This document shows positions 53,701 to 62,700 of a stretch of DNA of 64,000 nt, in pieces; within the stretch, counting starts at the first letter, position 1, and each line of letters opens with the position of its first letter. The translations under genes and the position numbers were made by a program. The notes under the pieces were generated by a model, which did no database searches, was not told the DNA's origin, and saw only the letters and a program-made list of their open reading frames with translations. Source of the stretch: Anarhynchus alexandrinus (Eukaryota > Chordata > Aves > Charadriiformes > Charadriidae); assembly GCA_008711295.1 (NCBI GenBank), contig VUYV01000020.1:2529296-2593295 (forward strand). Reading direction: 5' to 3'.

Positions 53701-56700
53701 CATGATTGCTCTTTAAAAAAAAAAAAAAGAAAATCTGATTAACCATAGGAATTTTTCTATGGTTAAATAAAGATTAAAGCTGAGTACGAGGTAGTTTAAG
53801 GTAAATTTGTGGAATGCACAGGTGGACATAGAGGATGTAATTTGAAAAACCTCTTCTAACTACTGTGTGGGGTAGTATATACTTAAATATAAGCATATGT
53901 ATATTTCTTATACCCTGTGGTATGTGAAATATATTCTGGTGATTAAATTATGAAAGCTATCCAAAACGTGTTCACTCTGAAAATTGGTAAAACACAGTTT
54001 TACAGAGTTTTTGAGAAGCAAAGATTGGAATTCTTCTGGATTAGAAGATACGGTACACCACAAAAACATCAAGAATTTTGCAGATTACCTGCGAGAGAAG
54101 TCAAATTTCTGATACCTGTCGTTGTATTTGCTATTGTTGCAGTAGTTTGAGAAGCTTATATCTTGGGGATGAGGTGTACCATACAAGACTTTGTGTGCGT
54201 GTGTGTGTGTAAGGCATAAGACAAGAGGATATTTTAAAACTGAGTTTATATGTGACTTTAATTATCTAAAGCATATGATACTCAGTTTCAAGAGGGTATT
54301 GCAAGTTATGGTCACTAAAGCTCAAGCTATCTTTAGCTCTAGAGAAATTTCATACTTTGGCTTTTTGCATAAAGAATGTTTTGCATGAAGGCTGCTTTCA
54401 TTCTACCTTGTGTAGCATGATATGGATTCATTACATTCTAGAAATTATGTATGTAGGTATGTAATGTTTGTATAAAATTCTACACTTGTTTTCAAATGTA
54501 GTCTTGTACTGCTTTCCATGTTTTTTTTCTGATGATTTGATTGTATAACAGGTTGTTTGCTTCAGTAAAGAAAGCAATAAAAATATTCTTCTTCATACTA
54601 CGCTTTCTAATAATTAACAGGGTCTTCTCCAATGTTATGAAGATTTGTGTCAGGAAACACCAATGGTTTTTGTAAATCTAATGGCACCAAAAATGAAAAA
54701 GGTTGGTATTGCTAAATGCACTTCAGTATACTTTAGAAGACGTTAGAATAACTTAATAATAGTTTATGTTTAAAATATTTAGATGGATCTGCATGTTGTG
54801 AACTTAATGAATTTTACTAAAACCTTTAAGACCAAAAATTTGCTCTTTGCATCCCTTATACAGTGCTCAAATAATGTATGTTACAGTAGAATAATCTTAG
54901 TGCCTATGAGATGTAAATCCAGAAGAACAAAGAATATGGACTTTGTGGGTCTATTTACCTACACAAATCTCTCACTTTGACGTGGAAGTAAATTATCACT
55001 TATTTCAGTTTTAGAGGTTTTCATGGGAAGTTGTGCTTTTCATTTAGCTGAAATACTAAATGTCATGATCCTGGTCTTTGCTTGGAAAGAATTATTAGCC
55101 TTGTGAATTGGGTCAGTCTCTTCAGTGATGTAGAAAGGTTATATACTACACTAAAGGTATAGTTTTATTGGAGATGCAGAATGTCTATCCTACAAGCCAT
55201 TTTGTTTTGCCAGACACTTGCAAGTATATGTATGTGGTTGTTCTAAGTAACTCTTCCCTTTTTGATTGTAAATAATAACATCGTAAGGTTGCAGAGTTTG
55301 CGTAAGTTTGTGTAACTACCTAGTTGGCGTGTGCTGAAGTGTGAGAAACAAAAAACTTGTCCTTGCTCTTAAGAGTTAAATAATAAAAGACAAAGAGATA
55401 AAGTGATGGTAGCATTCACTTTAGTGATACTACTGTAAACATGATTATATAGTAGAGGGAATCATACACCTCTGTATTTTAGAGGAAACAACTGGCAAAA
55501 GAGAAAGATGAGTATTGTATAAAAAACAGAAGATGAAAATGTCTTTTGAAGAAAGGGAGAGAAGTCTTCAGTGTATGGGAAGAAGAGAGGGAACCACAAA
55601 TCCACAGATTGAATGAGCAAATCTAATCTATGGCTATATGGGTGCCATAATTTGACAGCAACTCATGTAAAGCCTTAAACTGTTTCTAGATTGGCTATGT
55701 TGGTTACCAGTAACAGTACCATCTCAGCATTGTGGAGTTAAATATATTCCCAAAAAACATATATATTAAGGTGATAGTAATGGCCATATTTGCAAACAGC
55801 TGTGTGCTTATTTGAGCTGAATTCATTGTTTTAGCTGTGATACAGACATAGCAAGCAGAAGTGTTAGGATGAAGAGAGTTGGTGAAGTCCAGGCGGTGAC
55901 TTGGTAAATGTCGAGATGAAAGAGCAGATATGATAGGTGTCTATTTAAAATTAAATATGAGTGGAATCAGTTCAAAGTTTCTCAGCAATTAAGCAAAATT
56001 AAATTTCTGTCACTTCAAGGATGATGGGGATGGCAAAATTTAAAATTGTGGTGGCTGTGTACTGGGAAATCAGTAAGAAGTTTTGGAGTGCTAGGCAAAA
56101 ATTTCAGGGGAGCTCTATAAGAGAGTCTGGAAAGGTTTATTTTCATAGCCTGGTGGTAGTATAAGACTTCCTTTTCCTCAGAGTCGCATCACCTTTGAAG
56201 GTACAGGATCTGCAATGAAAGAAGTACCTTGGTGTAAGTCGTACAGTGACAGGGAAACAAACTGATTTCAGCTACATGCTGAGCATCTTGATGACAAATC
56301 CAGAAGAAACAGACCATAGAGAACCAAGAATGCAGTAAAGGAATTCTCTTCAGTAGGGAAGAGAGGCTTTTTAAAAACAGTATCGAGGCTATAACAAAAT
56401 TTGGAAAGGATCAGTCTGACTCAAAAAGTGATGAATGAAAAATGTCATTAGATAGATACATGAGGTTGAAAGGCAAGTAATTATGCTGTTGAGAGTGGTC
56501 AAGATATATATTAAAGGACAAATTGTAAGATCAATACTGGACTTGATTTTAATTTTACGAAGTAGTGGAAACTGCTATAAGACACTATCCAGGAGAACGG
56601 GAAGGGGAAGATCTTTGCTGAGCATGTCCATTTGACAGTTGTGGACAGAGGCTGTAGTATGCAGTATCCTCCCTTTCCCCAACATTGCATAGATTTCTTT

Positions 56701-59700
56701 GATGTTTTCCTTGAAAACTTGTAACCTTCCTTGCAAAACTTAGACACAACTCTTTCTTTCATCAGTGACAGTGATTCTAATAACAATGGCATTTGTTTTA
56801 AATTGGTTTTGGTGTTGTTTTTTTTTAATCTATGACATTATATTTTTGTGCTTAGATGGAAGCTGTGTTGAGGCAAGGACTTACCATGTTGACTTGGTCA
56901 TCTGTGACACTGGAAAGTTTCTTTCAAGAAGCCGATCAAGTTCTGTATATATATAAACAGTTCTTGAAAAAGGTATACACTTGATCACTCTATAAATGAA
57001 ATGACAATTCAGAGAAATTATTTCCTGTACACTGCTCTTCATACTGGAAATTTGTATGTATTTTTGTACCACTTGAAATACACAGAAATTTTGTTTGCTT
57101 TTTAAAGTATATTCTTTTTTTGAAGAGTGATATACTCAATGATTTTTTTCCCATTATTGCCCTGAAATGTTTGATCTTTGCTTCTGTTCTTGCAGTATGA
57201 TGTATCTCCACTTGTTCTCTTCAGATTCTGTGACTACAGCTCTGATTTTCAGAGTCAACCTATGCTTCTCTTTGAGTGCTTGTCCACGAGTGCAGTTGCA
57301 AACAAGATACCTCCATTTAAACACTGTGCAGTGGAGAACTTTTTAGCATTAACTGTATTCACAGCAGGCATACCCATAAACCAATGAAGGGGAGCATGGT
57401 TTTCCCTCACAGTTCTCTGCATGCTGACTGAATCTGTGCTTTTTTCCTCTCTTACTGTTTGCCACATAATTTCTGAATTCTTTTGACCCCATTAACATGC
57501 TTTAGGACCTGTATTGGTTCTTTTTCTTCTCAAGACTTTACCTTGATAGTCAGATCATCCTTCTGGCTTGATGGTTGAAGTGTATGGCTATGATCTCTCC
57601 TACAAATATCATAAATTGTGTCTCTTGTGGTAGGAGATTGTTAGTCACTGGTGGGTATATCCACTTCTTTTTCTGTATGGCAGGAAAACATAATTATGAT
57701 CAAGTGCTCTGCCACTGAAACCCAAAGCTGAAAAACAGAGTGGCTATGTAAGAAATTAACAGTTCTCTGAGCCTGAATATATCTGAAATAACAATGTCTT
57801 TTGTAGATACACTGTTTTCCTTAAATATGTAGGTTGTGTACACTTCTGACTTTCTTACCCCTCCCGTATCCATACAAAAAAATATAAACTTGGTTAGACC
57901 CTTGATTACTGTGAATAGGATATTGTAAACAAATAGGGAAAAAGTGATGTAAAACAGAAGCCTGATATTGTGGCAAACAAGATGGGATATCACATGTGCA
58001 GAATATTTCAGGTAAATAATTGAAAATTGGACAGAAGACAGTTTTATTTGGATTCTGACAAAACAAAGCCACTTAGCGGTAGTTGGCTGAATGCTAATAA
58101 TGCTGTAATTTAGAATCAAAAACCCAGTATAAAGCTATGTTGAGTAAAAGAAGGAGAAGGACTGAAGACTAACCCATCAAGCAAGTTACAGCAGGCCCCG
58201 ACCTTTTCTTGTAACTAGACTTGTGGCCAATAAGATCATGAACAAGAATCTAATAATCTTACATTAACATAGCTTGTTTTGTTATTCTGTTTTAGTTAAT
58301 CTAGCAGCAGTGCATCCTGCATAACTGGAATGATCTGGGGTCTGACTTACTATTACTGCCTGTCTGCCTAAAACTGCTGTTACAACAGCAGAGATTCTTC
58401 AGGAGCATGGATAACATCATGGAGCAAGGGTTCTCTTCTGTTCCATCAATTCCTAAACTTTCAGGACAGAAAAAAAACAAGTTTAAAGAAGCTCAGTCTT
58501 GGGACCACTTTCTGATGAAGTTCTCAAGGAATAGGAGATAATTATTTCTATTGTCACTCATTCATCTAATCTCCAAGACTGATCAGCTCAAAGAGCTGTC
58601 AAGAGAAGCTGAGTCAAAAATTAGATCATTGGTGTTATGGTGCAGTAGTAGTCTTGTCTTAGAGTGTTAAGAGAGAGAATTAATTTTGCTTATACAGTGT
58701 CCTTAAAAATATGGTGCTGATAACCAGAAATCTGTGAAGAAGTAGGTAGGAACACCAAATTGCTCTAGATTTCACTTTCTCAAGGATTCATATGTCTCAG
58801 TTTCCCAACATGGAACCTGCAGATACTTGAGAATTACAAGAGTTTCTTTTTGAAGGACTGCCTGAAATGAAATTGTGCACACTACTAATCTTTTTAGAAT
58901 TGTGTTATTGCACTGTGCAGGACTTAAATACATACACTTTTAGCAATCGAGTTCTTGTTTTACGGCAATAGTAACCGTATGATTTCTAGACTTACATCTG
59001 TTCTTTCATTGTTCATATTCCAGAATGTCTGTAATAGGACATGTTAACAAAGGCTAAATTTTTTGTAGGGTACTTGTCTCTCTAAATTCCCTCTATAGAT
59101 AATAGAGAAAGAGGATAATTCACAGTAAAAGCAGACTATATTTAGCCATTTTAAGTATCTCCAAAGTTACCATAACTCACGGGGTATTGCTGTGATTTCT
59201 TTTATTCTGCTTTCATCTTGAGGTCTTTTGTGTTGGTGCTTTTACTACAGGGTTTTTTTTCTTTTATGATTCCCTTTCTTAGAGGATTTTCTGCTATGTA
59301 AGGTTCTTGCATTCTCACTGGGTAAAGAGATATAATTTTTATTTTTCTGCAAAACATTGTATACCTGTTAGAACTCTCTAAAATAAAATACACTATTTTT
59401 TAAGGATAATTGTACGGTATTAATACAATTTTCTCTTTTTAGGTTAATGATTTAAGTGAGGTGCAGATTGATTTGATATTAAAAGAAATATCAAATACTC
59501 TCTTAATTGTCTTACCAGTAGATGATCCTATCAAAGTAGAGAATATGTTGACCTGCAATGAGGTATGTGCCACTTTACATCTTTGAACTTGAATTATTGA
59601 GCTTATTAGAAACAATGCCTTATTAAATGAATATAATACTAGAAAATAATTCTTCTCAATGTAGAAATGCAGAACTTCTTTTTAATTAAAATATTTTGGT

Positions 59701-62700
59701 TAAAATATGTTATATGAATATAAATCGGTTCTTAAGTATTTGAGATACTTAAGCTGTAGTATTGCATAGATAATTTTTATTTGTTTAACTGCTGCACAAT
59801 TAGATGAGATTTTTTTTGTATGAAGACACTTGGACATGTGCAGCCTTTTTTTTTTTCCTATTTTTTCTAAACTGTTTTTTTATAGGAGAAGGCAATAAAT
59901 ACTTTCCAACAAGTATATCTGAGAATTTTAAAGTTTTCTTGATTCCAAATGGGGCTAAAAATGTATTTCATTAATAAATCAGTGCAAGTAAATAAAATTG
60001 TTAATCACAGTTGAAAGAGTATTTGGGTAATTTCAGATTCAGGCTGTGACCTCCCTTCAATATGCAGAATTTTCTTCTGGCCCCTAAAAATACCATTGCA
60101 TCTCAAAAATAATAAAAATAATAAATAAAAAAGGCATTAAAAATGTAGTGATAATATAACAGAAGATTTTTATAATTTTGAATGAAGATTTTTGGTTTGG
60201 TTTCTCAGTTTTCTTTTAAAAATATTGCTGTTTCATTGAAATAGTCTCATTCTGAAGAATAGAATATTCAGGGAAATGTTTTGGCTCTCCATGAAGAGGA
60301 ACTGTAATATGATAATCAGTGATACTAAGATAACTCATTGATATTTTTGTTTAACAGACTTATACTAAAGAATGTGCTGAGTTATTGAACCACAAAAGCA
60401 TGCACATTGAAGATGCTGTTCAAGAACTGATATCTGTATTTGAAAAGAATTACGAAATTAAAGATTCTAAGAAAACCTCAGAAAAACATGTATTACCAGG
60501 TCGATAATGTTGATTATTTAAATAAAAATTTCTGTCTTTAGTGCTGTAGATTTAGCTAGTATGTATCAAAATTGAGTTGTTTTAGCTAATTTTCTTCAGA
60601 CTTCTCCCTCCCACTACAATTTCATGTGTGTTACAGTTCTGCATTTACTGTTGTTAAACTAAACCACTAGTCTATGAAATACAGAGCTAATTCAGTATTG
60701 GTGGACTTCCTAGGATTAAACTCTGTCCTTCTGTTTAGATTACTAGGTATTTGCTCTAGAGGACTAACATTATGGTTCCATTTCTCTTAGTCACTCATAA
60801 CTTTTTTTCTTTTTTTTCCTCTCCATAAGTGAAATACAGTGTTCCTCTCTTCTCAGCTATGTTAGGTATTTCGTACTGTCCCTGTGACTTTTTTTTGCCA
60901 CAGTAGAATTGTATCTCAAATACCTGTGCTTTAGTGGCTGGTCAGTTTAGTACAAATTAGTACAGTCAATTGACTCAACTGCTAGCGTACAAGGCTCACA
61001 GCTGATCAATATGGCTGCTTCCCACTGCCCTGGGGTGTATTACAAAGATTTTAGGAGGTCCTGTACCATTATAGGAGAAAGAGTTTATAGTTGGAGAAAA
61101 ATATTATGTTTTAAAGAAAAATGTATTTTGAAGCTTAATCAGTAGTGGAGCTCCTTTATTTACATAGGGATTTTTCTCTTTGGGTTCAGTTTCCTCCAGG
61201 TATAGATAGAGGCATAGTCAGGGTCAATACTCCAGGTAGTTCAATACAATGCAACCAGAAAAACCTGATGAAAAGATAATTCTCTGTATTTTGTTAAATT
61301 GTTTATATTGATTTTATTATTTTTTTTTAATTTTTTGGCCATTTCCAGCTGATATATCCATGTATGCCTACCTGTCTTTAACAACATATTTGTAGTGCAT
61401 GGAGTTTGTTAGGCTGAGGCTTGTAGGCTGGGCTCTTAACCAGATTCCTGGTGGGAAAAAAATGGTGTGAAATAAAACCAATTAGCTGATCCAGGTACTA
61501 CTAAAATAAAAAGCAGTATTGTTTCACCTGTAAAGAGGGGCGACAGCATGCTTCAAAGCAGAACACATGTTCAGTTAACAAAAAATACATTTTTTTTTTT
61601 TTTAATTTGCAGTAAAAGAAAAACACATAGCATTTGGAAATAACGAAGGGGAGAGAGAAAAGAATACTTCTGCAGCTCTTCGTGGTGATAATAGCAAGGG
61701 CAATGATAAAGAAGATGAGTTTAAAAAGGTATTTTGTGATAAGGGATTTTTTTTTTTCAGACTGATCAGATTAGTAAACAGTATCTTGAGTTTTGGTAGC
61801 TGGATATCCATGTTACAGAGAGACATCACATAGACAGTGTCAATGTAAGAAGGATGAAATAGCTTCCCTACAAAGTGAGATTAACATGGATTTTAGCTTT
61901 CAAAAGTATATTCCGTGTTATTCCAGTTATCACATTTATTAAACAACTTCTCGATGTGTGAGTAGTAAGTGTAAAAGTTTGGATAGAATATTTTGCTTGA
62001 GCCATAACACAGGCTTTCCTTCTTGGGTGGGCAGAAACATTCATCCTTTTGATCCTTCTCTTCCAATTTCACCAAGACCACCTTTGTACTTTTTCCTTGA
62101 AGAATACAGTCTCTTCACAATCAGCAGAGAAGGGAAGTAGAGAAAAAAGACTTACAAACTTGCAAGCACAAATGCAGTAATGTTGCAAGGTTGCATTTTG
62201 TGATCATTACATGTTCCTGTATTTTTGTGTTCTTTTTAATCCAGTACAGTCAGATTTTGCTGTGTTTGTCTGTTATTTGAGAAGGGTACGTATGCACCAA
62301 TATTCTTGGATAATTCATGGTGGTGGTTTTTTTAATATGTTGAGCTGCTTTTCTGAAGGATTATAAGACTTCAGCCAGATCTCAGTATTCTGTCTCTGAA
62401 TAAGACAGACTGAGTTTCCTCAGATGCTGTATACTCTTTCATGCAGCTTTTACTTATTTACTTACTTACAAGCTTCCTCCAACTTCTCCCCTTGTGTTTT
62501 TCTTGTAGCTTACAACGTAAATTCCTTCAGACAAGAACTAATATATTTGACTTAAAACCTCTTGAAATAATATCCAGGTTCCTGTCTGAATACAATTCTA
62601 AATAATGTACATTTTCTTTATTACAGAAAAGTAAAGAGATAGTTGCCTATTTCAGTCACCAGCTGCTAGAGAGCCTCCAGAAAGCCACCCGACTGTCTTT

